A DNA stretch of 64,000 bases from Congeria kusceri (taxonomy: Eukaryota; Mollusca; Bivalvia; Myida; Dreissenidae). The position numbers were made by a program, and so were the translations under genes. How positions within the stretch are numbered: the first letter of the stretch is position 1; the number at the start of each line of letters is the position of its first letter. Positions 47,691 through 58,927 of this stretch are shown piece after piece. Location of the stretch: contig CM051026.1 of NCBI GenBank assembly GCA_027627225.1, positions 10,025,425-10,089,424 of the forward strand. Reading direction: 5' to 3'. The notes below the pieces were generated by a model. That model worked only from the letters and a program-made list of their open reading frames with translations, searched no databases and had not been told where the DNA came from.

Positions 47691-48414
47691 AAACTAATAA
47701 GTTTTTTATTCACTGTTTTATACTGTTTACGGCGCGCAAGTGGAAATATACAACTAAAACGTAACTTATCTTCGCTCACTTCAACTTCCCGAAAACAGCG
47801 CCGCCGAGTTGCACAGTCCCCCTTCTTGATTGCAGTTTAATTCCGCCAGCCACAGAATGTTGATAAATAATGATGGAAATAATAAATAAATATTCACATA
47901 TCGCCATAAGTTCAAATAGTCATTCGCATTTTGAGCATGTATTGCACAAATCTATACAATTAAATTGCACTATACGTTAAAATTCCAGATATACGAAATG
48001 TCCACATTTTACTGTCAGAATTATCCAACACCTATATATACACGGTCCAAAACACTTTAATTCTTACTAATGTTTGTGTGTTTATACAACACATAGCGTA
48101 ATAGAAACTGGTGTCCGTTACTTTAACGATAGATAACTTGAGAAAACTCGTGCATTCCCATACGGAGATTTGGAACAATGTACCAGTAGTGTGCAATCCC
48201 CTATTACAAACTTTAAAGGCGCTATCTCTTGATTTCTTTTTATTTTGTCTTAAATGCTATAAGGATTCCACGGCACATATTTATAAATATTCTTAAGTTA
48301 TTCCAACTTAAATTGAAGATATGTTAAAATTAAAATGAATTTGTCTTTAAAATACTATGCTCAAAAACATGTACATGGTAAATCCTCTATATTAATACAC
48401 CGGAAAAAAAAATC

Positions 48415-49395
48415 GCGTCACAACCACGTAACGCAACCACGAAACGCATCCACGTTTTACAACGACGCGTCACATCCAGGCAACACAACGACGCGTCAAA
48501 TCCAGGCAACACAACGACGCGTCACATTCAGGCAACACAACGACACGTCACATCCAGGCAACACAACGACACGTCACATCCAGGCAACACAACGACACGT
48601 CACATGCACTCAACACAACGACACGTCACATCCAGGCAACACAACGACACGTCACATGCACGCAACACAACGACGCGTCACATCCAGGCAACACAACGAC
48701 GCGTCACATCCAGGCAACACAGCGACGCGTCACATCCAGGCAACACAGCGACGCGTCACATGCACGCAACACAACGACGCGTCACATCCAGGCAACACAA
48801 CGACGCGTCACATCCAGGGAACACAACGACGCGTCACATCTACGCAACACAACCACGCGTCACACCTACGCATCACATGTACGCAACACAGTCAAGCAAC
48901 ATAACCAAGCATCACAGCAAAGCAACACAACCACGTGTCACAGCCAAGCAATATAACCACGTGTCACGTACACGCAACACAACCACGCTTCACTGTCAAA
49001 CAACACAACCACGTTTCACAGCCAAGCAACACAACCACGCGTCACGCACACGCAACACAACCACGTGTCACAGCCAAGCAACACAACCACGCGTCACATA
49101 CACGCAACACAACCACGTTTTCACATCTAGGCAACTCAACCATGCATCACATCCATGCGCCACATCTACGAAACAAACAAACATGCGTCCCATCTACGTG
49201 ACACAACCAGGTGTGACATACAAGAAACATAATCGCAACAAAACCACTCGTCCGCATGCACGCAATACAACAACGCTTCACATACACGCAATACGACAAC
49301 GCATTACATCCACGTTACACAACCTCGTGTCACATCCACTGAACATAACCACGTGTCACTTACGCGTAACACAATCACGCGCCACATCAAAATCA
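48415..49395 (+). repeat. 26-bp satellite, array 6
   Basis: The left half is homogeneous, of the type CGCGTCACATCCAGGCAACA plus CAACGA. The right half resembles array 1 (CACGTGTCACAGCCAAGCAA). Homogenisation of the left half is therefore specific to this copy. Plus-strand Thr/Asn/His/Arg-rich frames (up to 288 residues) are translations of the array. Confidence 0.93.
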
Positions 49396-49399
49396 AAAA

Positions 49400-50640
49400 T
49401 TGTTAATGGACTAGTTTGCCGTGAACATCGGCTTCAAACAGGGGTATTTATTGTCTACGACACTGTTTAATCTGTACCTAAACGATTTAAGTAAACTTTT
49501 AAATAACAGCAGCATTGGTATTGTTGTCGATGGAAAAATTGATCATTCATCTATTCTACGCTGATGACCATATATTGGTAGCAAACACAGCAGAAGATTT
49601 ACAGATATTAATTAATATACTGTCTCAATGGTGTACGGTTAAAAAAATGTCTATTAATATAAGTAAAACTAAACTTTTACATTTTAGGAAAGTAAATACG
49701 GCACCGAGCAATTTTATGTTTAAGTACGACGATGACATTATAGAACGAGTCAGTCAATGTCGATACCTGGGCCTCGTAATTACTGACACATTTGGACAAC
49801 TGGGTAACCGCCAAACATGTAGCACAGGCAGCATCAGCGCTAGGGTTACTGATTTCTAAGTTTCAAAGGCTAGGCGAATTTGAATATTAAGTCTTTTCTA
49901 GGCTCTACGATACAATGGTGTTGAACTATAAACACTTTAGAACACTTTAATACAGAATTTTCTGTAGAACCTTAATTCAAGTGCCGTGTGATCAGTCGAG
50001 AGCAACGAAGCGCCCTGGCGAAGTTTCGGCTAACAAACGATATTGTTTTATTTGTAAGAGCTGTGTATAAAATGAACACTGTGCATTTTTAATATGTCCG
50101 TTATATACAAATATTGGAACTGTTTTAGTAGAAAAGGCATTATTGATACACCCTGGTTTCAACCTCTTAAAATTCAACAGAAAACATGAACTTTTTGCTG
50201 TCAGATGATCGCATAATTAAATCCAGTGTCAAAGCCAGTCATGACATTTAAATTAAGTGACGAAACCATCTGAATATATAATTGCATTTAATTTTGTTCA
50301 TAGCAAATTACTACTCTTACAGTATATGCATGTATACTTATAGGAAGCAATAGTTAATGGTCTTAACATTATTTATTGTATTTCTTGGACATATTTTATA
50401 CGTTTTTTATGATTGTCTGAAGATAAGTGACGTTTGCATCGAATATCATACGTTGCCTTGTTTGTATTTTTTAAGCATCTGTTTTAGATTTTAATAGCGT
50501 TCGTGTATTTTAGGTATTTTAGAATGTTCGTCTCTCATAACTCTGTTCTGAGGGGTTTTGTACATATATATCACGATTTTATACTGTGTTATTATTTGTT
50601 TTGTGTACACAAGTGAGAGGTAAATAAATTATTTTGTCTG
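49400..50640 (+). pseudogene. LINE 3' remnant, second copy
   Basis: Same truncated insertion as 8075-9180. Here LSTTLFNLYLNDLSKLLNN and the catalytic segment lie in different frames. The YADD box itself is intact (LFYADDHILVANTAEDLQIL at about 49554), with SINISKTKLLHFRK and CRYLGLVI after it. So the two copies have broken in different places: TAA in the box in copy A, a frameshift before it here. The C-terminal part and 3' UTR follow and end near TTATTTTGTCTGTCCCTC at 50645. Confidence 0.87.
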
Positions 50641-50994
50641 TCCCTCTGTCAACGTGTCACATTAATGTGTTACATCCACGCGTCAAGACACCGCTACGCA
50701 AATGAAACAAAATAACAATGCGTCACAATCACGTAAACTACGTTAAATAACCATACAAAAATGTGCTACAAGTATGCGGCACAATGTGAACAATAAAATT
50801 ATAAAAGAAATAAAACGTATTTACGGTAGTAACAAAACAACGCACGTTTTATGATTTCTGTATGTGAACTATGTACATGCTTACCACAACAATAATAGTT
50901 TGCTTTTAACAGAAACATACGAATTCATTCACAATTTACCCTAGGAAGTAGTGTGTACATGCAACGTGTTTATTTTCGTACATTAAAGCCACTA

Positions 50995-51352
50995 CAAAAG
51001 TACCATATTCCGTTAGGGCCTTTGCCTATGAATGCGAATACTTAGTGATCTGAAACACAAAACACGAAATCAAGGAGAATTACTGTATGCGCATGTGCCG
51101 AAAGACCAAAGTACGAATACGCAAAAGCACAAAATCATGAACGTACGCTGATACAATCGTGAGAGCAAGATGACGAAAACGCGATAATACGATGACGCAT
51201 TTATCGTCATTGTGTTTTCGCGTTTCCGTCATCCCACTATCCCATTGTTGTCATCGTTTTTTCGCGTTTTCGTCATCGAACTTTCGCGATTTCGTGTTTT
51301 CGCGTTTCAGATTCTTACATTCAAAAGCGAAAATAACGATGGCCCGAACGGA
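50995..51352. mobile_element. Foldback/MITE element with ATTCCGTTAGGGCC ends
   Basis: The left end ATTCCGTTAGGGCC pairs with the right GGCCCGAACGGAAT. Pairing continues inward through ATCTGAAACACAAAACACGA and TCGTGTTTTCGCGTTTCAGA, so each arm exceeds 70 nt. The interior repeats CGTCAT and TTTCGCG. It resembles the element at 18336-18563, whose ends also contain CCGGTTAGGGCC-like text. Confidence 0.65.
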
Positions 51353-51701
51353 ATTCCGTAAAAAAGCGTCCTATCACGTAGCATCCAATCCAGTATGTTC
51401 GTGTTCCATATTACTGACGTATGCGACGTAACGTGACCGAATTCTTCGCAAGATTGGCCCAAGAAATATACTGACTCAGAGAAGAAAAGCTTTCTATACA
51501 TCTTTTCCACACGAAAATGCAAAAATTATTATATATGCACAAAATTCAACAATCCATTCCGCTTCAATTCACCTAAGTCGTTGTGTTGCGTGGATGTGTT
51601 ATTCAGGGGGAAAGAAAAAGAACATTCACAAAGTCTAACAAACGTGAAATTCGTTGACAGTGCCTTCATGCATGACGTCATCTGAAGTTGTCCACGGACT
51701 T

Positions 51702-51733
<32 letters not shown>

Positions 51734-52465
51734 CGGGAAACTGACAATTTCCAAAGTTGATGTTGTTTAATATTTATTTTTAAATTAAGAGTACGGATTT
51801 TTCATCATGTATCACTATTTTGATACATATAACAGCGAATTTATAACCCAACTAGTTATATTAAATTGTGTTGTCCTTATTAAGTCAGTTAAATACAGTT
51901 TGGATTGGCGGTTCGGTTCGGTTTTATGGCATCGTAGGTGACTCCGGGTGCGTTGACCGTGCGAATGATCCACGAATATATATTCTTTGCTGTCAATCTT
52001 TGCTAAAATCTTCGCAAGGAGGCTGAAGGGAAAGAGCAATATGGACATGATATGGGCTCATCTCTCGTTAAATGTAATCTAGGCTTAATGGACCGAACAT
52101 TAGGATTTAATTTAAGCCCCGGTTACAACCCACTGCGGTCGTCGCAGACCGCAGATCAATCGCAATGTTTTGAGACGACAGGAAACACGCATATTGGGTT
52201 AGCAACCGTTCCATGCAAGCACAGTACCACACAGTTACAAGTCTTTCTTGACCTTTATCATGGTCTCATTGCTAGATTCGTATTTATTGTGCAATGCGTC
52301 AGACCTTTGCTCTGACAAACACAATAAAATGCGGATGTTCTAAAAACTTTAATGTTTAAAATATATTCAGGAATGCATCGATCTCTCGAAAGCGCAAGAC
52401 AATGTTCTCGGTTTGACTGAGAACGTTTGTTGACAGGAATGGAAGCAATGTAGCAGCGGCTTCAA
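51353..52465. other. No gene recognised
   Basis: Apart from the G run at 51704-51733, this holds short open frames without recognisable motifs. Confidence 0.4.
51704..51733 (+). repeat. Poly(G) run of 30
   Basis: Thirty consecutive G, then C and GGG. It could form G-quadruplexes, and its length may be inexact because such runs are hard to sequence. Confidence 0.85.
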
Positions 52466-52467
52466 CA

Positions 52468-52930
52468 TTACAGTCACCATCATTTCCATCATCATCATCA
52501 TCGTGGCCATGGTCATCATGATACATCATCATAATTGTCAGCATCATCATCACCATTATCACAATCATCGTCGTCATCGTCATCATCATCATCGCCGACG
52601 TCGTAATCATCGTCATCATCATCAATATCATATGTGGCAGTAATCATCTTTATCGTCGTCTTGGTCATCATCGTTGTAGCAATCATGATCATCGTCGTCG
52701 TCATCTTAATCACCATCGTTGCCGTCGTCATCATCATCATCGTCATAATCATCATCGTCGTCGTCATCTTAATCATCGTCGTTGCCGTTTCATCATCATC
52801 ATCGTCCTAATCAGCATCATCATCATCATCGTCGTTTCCATCTTAATCATCGTCGTTGCCGTCGTCATCATCATCGTCGTCGCAACCGTCATCATCATCA
52901 TCTGCCAAATAATCATCATCACCATCGTCG
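52468..52930. repeat. ATC/GTC trinucleotide microsatellite
   Basis: Imperfect CATCATCGTCGTC units with interspersed CTTAATCA and GTTGCCGTC, giving a longer period of 60-70 bp in the middle. Met/Thr/Asp- and His/Arg-rich frames are translations. Confidence 0.92.
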
Positions 52931-53740
52931 TAAGCCTCATGTTGTACTTAAAGCCTGGGTATAGTTCATAATGTGATATGTACACACCGAGATGCCAAAT
53001 AAATTCGGTATTGCTAAACATGCGGAATTTTTAATTAATGCATAAAATGGAATTTGCAAAAAAACAGCAAAATAAATAAGCAATGTATGTGTTATATATT
53101 TCGTCTAATGACTAGTAACACAATTTTCTATGAAGCACAATAATTATTGTTTATCTGCAAAGAACATTAAAAAGAAAACATTCAAAATATGACGCTAATT
53201 GCTTAATAACCTGGGCTGGTATTTATAAGGACTATTAGTCAAAAATTATGATGTTAATATTTTAACATTTATATCTTTTTTACTAAGAAATGTATTTGAT
53301 TAAACGATTTTGACAAAGAAGTTGCAATATAATTCAAAATGTGTTAATATAAATGCTGATTTCGACTTATTTTCAACTTAAGTTAACAACAGTTTTAAAA
53401 ATCGTCATAGATATGTGCCCAGGACTACTCACTGGCACAGCCTTAACAACTGCTATACTGACTGGATTTAAGCTAATTTTTGGAACAATACAAAGTTGCA
53501 CGTGATGCACATGAAGTGTAAACTTGATGGGAGTTTGAAACAAAACTTGAGTTATCTAAAGAGGCATATTTAACAAATGTTTGCAGTAAGAAGGTTGAAA
53601 TCATTTTAGGTAATGAAAATTAATATATTCTGGTGTGCATGACAAAACAATAAAACAGGCACTGAATTTATTATCATTAACTCAGATTTAAGTGTTGAAA
53701 TTTTGGGTTAAAATATTTCTCATTAGTGTTCAATCATTAA
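52930..53740. other. No gene recognised
   Basis: AT-rich sequence. 53210-53430 begins AACCTGGGCTGGTATTTATA, a little like the MITE ends at 43.3 kb, but no matching right end was found. Confidence 0.35.
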
Positions 53741-53789
53741 TGAATTTGATCCAATAATAAAACAATCCAGAGAAAATGTGTTCCGAATT

Positions 53790-54015
53790 CTAGAAGGCCA
53801 TAAGACCATATGGTCCCAAATAACACGTAGGTTGATTCCAAGTGCACTTGATCACAAGACAAACTGGTCAAAGACATATTGCTTGTAAGACAAAGTGGTC
53901 CCAAAGCAAATTGGTCAAGAGACAGATAGGACCTGAAAGCAATTAGCGTCAAGAAAATTAGGTCCTAAAACAGTTGGGCCACAGGCCAAATCGGTCCCAA
54001 AACAAATCGGTTTCT
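53790..54015. repeat. Degenerate ~20-bp tandem repeat
   Basis: Loose units of the type AGACAAACTGGTCAAAGACA and GTGGTCCCAAAGCAAATTGG are repeated about ten times. Confidence 0.55.
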
Positions 54016-54104
54016 GAAGGCATTGAATGTGTGTTTCCCAAAAAGCAAGCATATACAACACAACTCTAGTATATGTGCGTATAATTGTATTTATTTATCA
54101 TTCT

Positions 54105-54440
54105 TACATGATACTCGCTAATTTTTCTATAGACGAAGAACAAAATAATCGTTCTTAAAGTACCCCGAAACAATGCTAAATAAGTTCCGATTCTGAGCGG
54201 AGCAGAGTAAAATGTAGTTCAAATTACAATTGCCAAAAAAAGTCAAAGCATGTTACAAAAAAAAATACAAAAATGCATTATCATTGTTTATCGGCCAGTA
54301 AACAACTCTGTGTATTTCTGATGCGTGGCTATTAAACAACTTGGGCTAACGCTATCGTGGTTTAATGCCTACCCATCAGAACTCCAAATTGTTGTTTATT
54401 GGCCGATAAACAACCATAAATCGAAAATTATTTCTTAATT
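54105..54440 (-). repeat. Foldback family copy 12
   Basis: Minus-oriented: CATGATACTCGCTAATTTTT, CCGATTCTGAGCGGAGCAGA, TTGTTTATCGGCCAGTAAAC, TTCTGATGCGTGGCTATTAA, GGTTTAATGCCTACCCATCA and TTGTTTATTGGCCGATAAAC. Confidence 0.82.
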
Positions 54441-54743
54441 AGCAACATTTTAATATTAAACATGTGGTTAAAACAGTTTGAAAGGCAGTGAGCAACAGCA
54501 TAAGGGTCCAACCATCACCCAACCTAGAGTAAATAGTTTATATTTAGATTTATGTAAAGGACTGCTGTTCAACATAAACACCACATGCAATGAAGCCTTA
54601 GTATTACCTGAACTCTCCAGGCTTTCGTTTCACTGTTTCAACTTTCATTTTGCATTGTTAGTTTAACCAGTTTATGCTGTATATATTATTTGAGATACTC
54701 AAGTCCAGTTGCTGAGTCGTAGTACTTAGTTTATATAATAAAT

Positions 54744-55292
54744 TCCATTTTTTGGGTAGAACCAGTTATTGGTGTCCGTTAGAAAGTTAGGACGTTCATT
54801 TCCTGGGTAGAACAAGTTCTTGGTGTGTTTGAGAATGTAAATTTCCTGTTTAGAACTATTTCTTGGTGCTTTGAGAAAGTTCACTTTCTGGGTAGAACCA
54901 ACAGTTGGTGTGTGTGAAAAAGTTCATTTCCTGTGTAGAACCATTTCTTGGTGTCTAAGAGAAAGTTCGTTTCCTGGGTATAACCAGGTCTTGGTTTTTG
55001 TAAAAAAATCCATTTCATGGGTAGAACCAGTACTTGGTGTATTGAGAAAGTCCATTTCCCAGTTCTTGGGGTTTGTCAGAATATTCATTCCTGGGATATA
55101 ATGGGTTCTTGGTGTCTTTGAGAAAGTTCACTTCCTAGGTAGAAACCAGCAGTAGGTGTATGTCAGTAAATGTCCATTTCATGGGTAAATTGTGTATGTC
55201 AGAAAGTCCATTCTTTGGAGAGAACCAGTTCTTGGTGTATGTGAGAAAGTTAATTTCATGGGTAGAACCAGTACTTGGTATTTGTGAAAAAG
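54744..55292 (-). repeat. 42-43-bp minisatellite derived from the SINE core
   Basis: TAGAAC recurs at 54757, 54808, 54851, 54893, 54936 and 55022 (and as TATAAC at 54979), mostly 42-43 bp apart, about 12 units in all. On the minus strand a unit reads CACCAAGTACTGGTTCTACC, then CAGGAAATGGACTTTCTCA. That is the central text of the SINE at 41160 (CACCAAGTACTGGTTCTATC, CAGGAAACGGACTCGAGAG). Only this ~40-bp core is amplified; tRNA head and tail are absent. The 76-residue open frame is a translation (43 bp times three). Confidence 0.8.
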
Positions 55293-55940
55293 ATCAGTTT
55301 AACCTACCCTGTCTGTGGAGCTGACAGATTATTCTGTTTGCGGGGCAAACAGCATGTCAGTTTTGTAATGTGACTCATAAATGGTTCACAACCACAACTA
55401 ACTAAACACTTCCTTAATTTGTTTTTATAGAAAATTAGACAAATTGTTGAAATGTGGTTTCTTTGAATTCAAAGTGTAATACAGAAATATGCTATTTAGA
55501 CAGCAACCACATATGCAACTAAATAAAAGGAATTACGAGCCAAGAAATTGCTCACTAAAAACATTTCCAGGCAGTTAATCAGCTGAAAGTCATAATAAAG
55601 GCAATATGAAGGACAATACCAATTTTGAGCATAGCATTTGACCAATTTGGTATGCAGGTAATTAATGGCAATTATAAGGCAACAATGAACAGGGAAAAAT
55701 GCACGGCCACCATCTTAACGGAGGGGTTTCGGAAATGAAGGAGGAAATTGACAGCAACACATTCACTCTGAGTTAATGAAAACAAACTATAATGACAGAT
55801 ACTTGCGCTAAGAAACAGTCCAAATCCATGAACTGATGACCATGTTAAACAAACAACAGGGCAAGGACTGACACACTGGACAAGGCATAGGAAACACCAG
55901 CACCGCCACCAGATATCTATAGAGACAGCACAACACATAA

Positions 55941-56178
55941 TTATTGTAGCAACTGCAAACAGCGAATGGTCTCGACAGCTTCATACGCCTTTGGGAAGTG
56001 AGCACCATAGACGGACGCTGTGTCAGCTTCTTTGTCGGCAACGGGTTCAGCACTTTATCAGACACGATCTTCTTGGAGCTCCAGATAAGCATGTAACTAG
56101 CAAAGGGGTGAATGCCTGGGTGATGCAGAGCAATCTTACTCTCCACAGTGAATGACAACAGCCACTCGTACAGACATA
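55941..56178 (-). CDS. Candidate C-terminal exon, unidentified, with a frameshift
   Basis: On the minus strand CLYEWLLSFTVESKIALHH and GIHPFASYMLIWSSKK continue into a second frame reading VADKEADTASVYGAHFPKAY and EAVETIRCLQLLQ, then TAA (55941-55943). Both parts look like normal protein. They join only if a one- or two-base shift near 56045 is allowed. No good acceptor precedes the first part. I do not recognise the family. It could be a decayed exon, a retrocopy fragment, or chance. Confidence 0.3.
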
Positions 56179-56584
56179 TTTTTTAATGCATATGTTCTGG
56201 GCATTTAATGTCATATTTTCACTTATGGCCAATTAAATTATTAGTAATCTTGTGTGATATTAGATGTTTTTCACAATAATGCTTTTCTACACAACCTGGG
56301 TATTGACAAGCTTACCCGAATATTATGTTTTTACATCGTATTGATAACCCGTATTTTGAACTAGAAAACACTAAATATGTTAATTATACAAACAACCAAT
56401 GCCAAAAGAGTTGTGTTCGGCCTGATATCAACATAATCCGATTAAAAAAACAACAACATAGTATTATTTTATCTATGTGAAATATTATCGGTATTAACTG
56501 ATTCAAATGATTTTCAAAGAAATAACCTTACAAATGTATCATTTGCTCGTGATGTTTAAATGATTTTCAAAGAAATAAACTTAC

Positions 56585-56792
56585 AAATGTATCATTTGCT
56601 TGTGATGTTTAAAACCCTTTGAAAACTGACAGTACTGAAGACAGAACCTTTCACAATCTGTGAAATGAATTGACTCTGAAGGGCACTGAACAAATTGTTC
56701 TTCACCATTGGCCGCATATTGTTTTACAGCTCTATTAACAATGTATCCAGGAGCTTTTGGAAAAACACAATTATGTTGTGACAAACTAGTAT
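56585..56792 (-). CDS. Candidate internal exon, unidentified
   Basis: The minus frame contains NCVFPKAPGYIVNRAVKQYA, GEEQFVQCPSESIHFTDCER and FCLQYCQFSKGF. It runs into a perfect donor (GTAAGTTT) with its first base at 56584. The acceptor is less sure; CAGATTTGAG gives two options. Four Cys and a mixed composition favour real coding. The last 53 bp including the donor are duplicated at 56505-56557, where the donor copy has become GTAAGG. This could belong with the exon at 55941-56178, but the link is unproven. Confidence 0.35.
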
Positions 56793-56934
56793 CTCAAATC
56801 TGGAACACATCAACCAACTATACCAGAATGACCTGCATAGCAAATAGCAGCCTAAGTTTGATTGAGACTGATCGGAAATGAACAGGGAACACTGATGAAC
56901 ACTCCCTACAATCTCTAGCATCAGCTGCAACATG

Positions 56935-57970
56935 TCCCACTTGGTACGGTCAAAACATACTATTTGTTATACTCAAAAGACGTTATTCACATGTTATGAA
57001 TAATTTAAGGAAAATTGATATATACAGTTAAATGGTTTTGAAAACAAATGTAAATGGCAGCATTAAATAATAATACTTGCATTTTTTATTTATATCATTG
57101 GAATAATAAAAATAAAAAAAACATTCACACCTTTGCATAGTTTTATGTGGAATATAGATTAGTTTATATGTTTAGTTTTTCTCTACGCACATTTGTCATT
57201 AATTGCATGATCAACACAACACATCCCACATTAGATTTACGAACAGTGCCCATTGGATTACTGGCAAACACATTTTCCATATGTTGGACATGTGTGCATG
57301 TTTATATCACAAAAATTATGTATAGCTAATTGATTATGATTTCAATATGAGTAGCTATTGTCAGTTTTCAAAGTCCACTGAAGGTCTGTGAATGGATTAG
57401 TTTCTTATGGACATCGGAATATGGATTAATAAATTTGAGTCTTGAAATTTGGTTTTGTGTACATGTCATTGCATTATGTTCCAATTCTCAAATAAAGTCC
57501 CTTCTCCCTAATACGTCATGATTTGCTATCATTTCTTAAATATAAAGAATATAACAAATATTACAAGTAATACATCCATGATTAGTATTATTATGTATTT
57601 TACGATCTAGTTAAGGTTTAATCTGTCTGTAATACATTTACATGTACATATTGTTATAGCATTTAATAAATTGCTAAAGTAGTTCAATTTACACAAATGT
57701 AGGCTATGTTCAATGTAAAAAAAATAGGAAAAAAATTAATTACGGTCGCTGCAAATATTTGTAACCATATGCGGAAACATTCACATGTGGTGGATTTTAA
57801 ACAATATAAAGCATCCAACAATTATTTCTACAGCATCAGTCATGACTCATTTAAAGGTTACCCATTAATAATGGTCATTACCAAGTTATCGTACTGGATG
57901 AGTCTTAGGTTGAGTTATCCATGTTTGTCTAGACTATTTTTTCTATTTTCCTTATGTTTAACATGCTTAG
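56935..57970. other. No gene recognised
   Basis: AT-rich sequence. The 160-residue plus frame starting at 57706 has no motif and ends in the inverted repeat at 57975-58165, so I do not call it a gene. Confidence 0.4.
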
Positions 57971-57974
57971 TTAG

Positions 57975-58165
57975 ATACCATGTCGTCCGCATCCGCATAA
58001 AATCGCTCAGAGCGATTTCTTGTGGACGGCTTTTGCGGATGCGCTTTGCGGATACGGACTGCGTACATATGGAAACAGTCGAACTGTTTTTAACTTGTTC
58101 GATATTTTGCAGATGCAGATTTGCGCAATGTGGATGTAGATACGGACATATGGGAAAGCGCCCTA
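57975..58165. repeat. Inverted-repeat block with TCCGCATCCGCA
   Basis: GTCGTCCGCATCCGCA is matched inversely by TGCGGATGCGC and GCGGATACGGAC. AATCGCTC/GAGCGATT forms a perfect hairpin at about 58002-58018. It is non-coding, with a GC content unlike its surroundings, possibly a MITE. Confidence 0.45.
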
Positions 58166-58169
58166 AAGC

Positions 58170-58850
58170 ATTCTATCTTGGATGCTGAAATGCTGTATAC
58201 TCATTGTTTCATTAATAAAAACAGATTTTCATTTCAATTTAACAATTATGAATTAAGCAAATAGCAAATATAACATTCACTGACGATCACAATGTCTGCC
58301 ATTTTGTTTGCAGCTGATCAGTCTACTATAACTTTAATTAGTGTACAGGTGTGTAAAACTTAATTATTGGACCTCAACCAATCTTATGTAATCATATGCA
58401 ATGAATCCATCAAGAGTGTTTTTTCCTTAATAACCTTCACATACACGTAAATGGTTTGGTCCACCCTCTAGGTTAAAGTGGTTCCCTGCGCTTAAGTAGC
58501 ACTGTGTGGAAAATTCTACTAAGTGATAAATGCGCGCCGGGAATCACGCTTGGGTTGATTTCTAACCATCGTGTTTCATTCATAACCACCGAGTTTCATA
58601 CCATTTTGTACTCGGAGCAGTATAAAATATTTTTACCCCTTGAAACCCGAACAAATGTTTGTTTGTTTGGATTTTTTGTCGTATTCAACAGTATTTCAGT
58701 CAGTTAACCTACTCGCACTTTTCCTGGGTAAGCTGGTTTACCAGTACTGAGTGCACATACTTATGTCAGTAACTGACAACTGCCCTACTTGAATCAGAGG
58801 TAGGGGGAGAATGGCCGTAGAAATAATTTCATGACCAATCCCCACAAAAG
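58170..58850. other. No gene recognised
   Basis: Short open frames only, with no motif or RNA gene. Confidence 0.4.
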
Positions 58851-58857
58851 TTATATG

Positions 58858-58927
58858 TCCGGGCTGGGAATGGTACCCGCGATCCTCGGATTTGTAGTCC
58901 AGCACTCTACCAACTGAGCTAGCCGGC
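58858..58927 (-). tRNA. tRNA-like sequence, probably a pseudogene
   Basis: The minus strand reads AGCCGGCTAGCTCAGTTGG with a good A box and D arm. The loop CTACAAA gives an ACA anticodon, rare in eukaryotes. The B box is damaged (GGTACCATTCC in place of GGTTCGANNCC) and the acceptor stem is imperfect. A functional tRNA is unlikely. Confidence 0.45.

Larger units (their letters stand above)
48013..50897 (+). repeat. Segmental duplication, copy B (pair of 7159-9425)
   Basis: Direct-orientation partner of 7159-9425, about 41 kb away. Contents in order: unique flank, 26-bp satellite (longer here), LINE 3' remnant, satellite relics and right flank. Both edges are sharp. Confidence 0.88.

Noticed and set aside
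48335..49470. Plus-strand frames of 189 and 288 residues rich in Thr, Asn, His and Arg
   Set aside because: Translations of satellite array 6. The end of the longer one reads into the LINE fragment in the wrong frame.
54871..55101. 76-residue plus frame with repeated Val/Phe/Trp text
   Set aside because: Translation of the SINE-derived 43-bp minisatellite.
57706..58188. 160-residue plus-strand frame
   Set aside because: No domain or splice support; its end overlaps a GC-rich inverted repeat.
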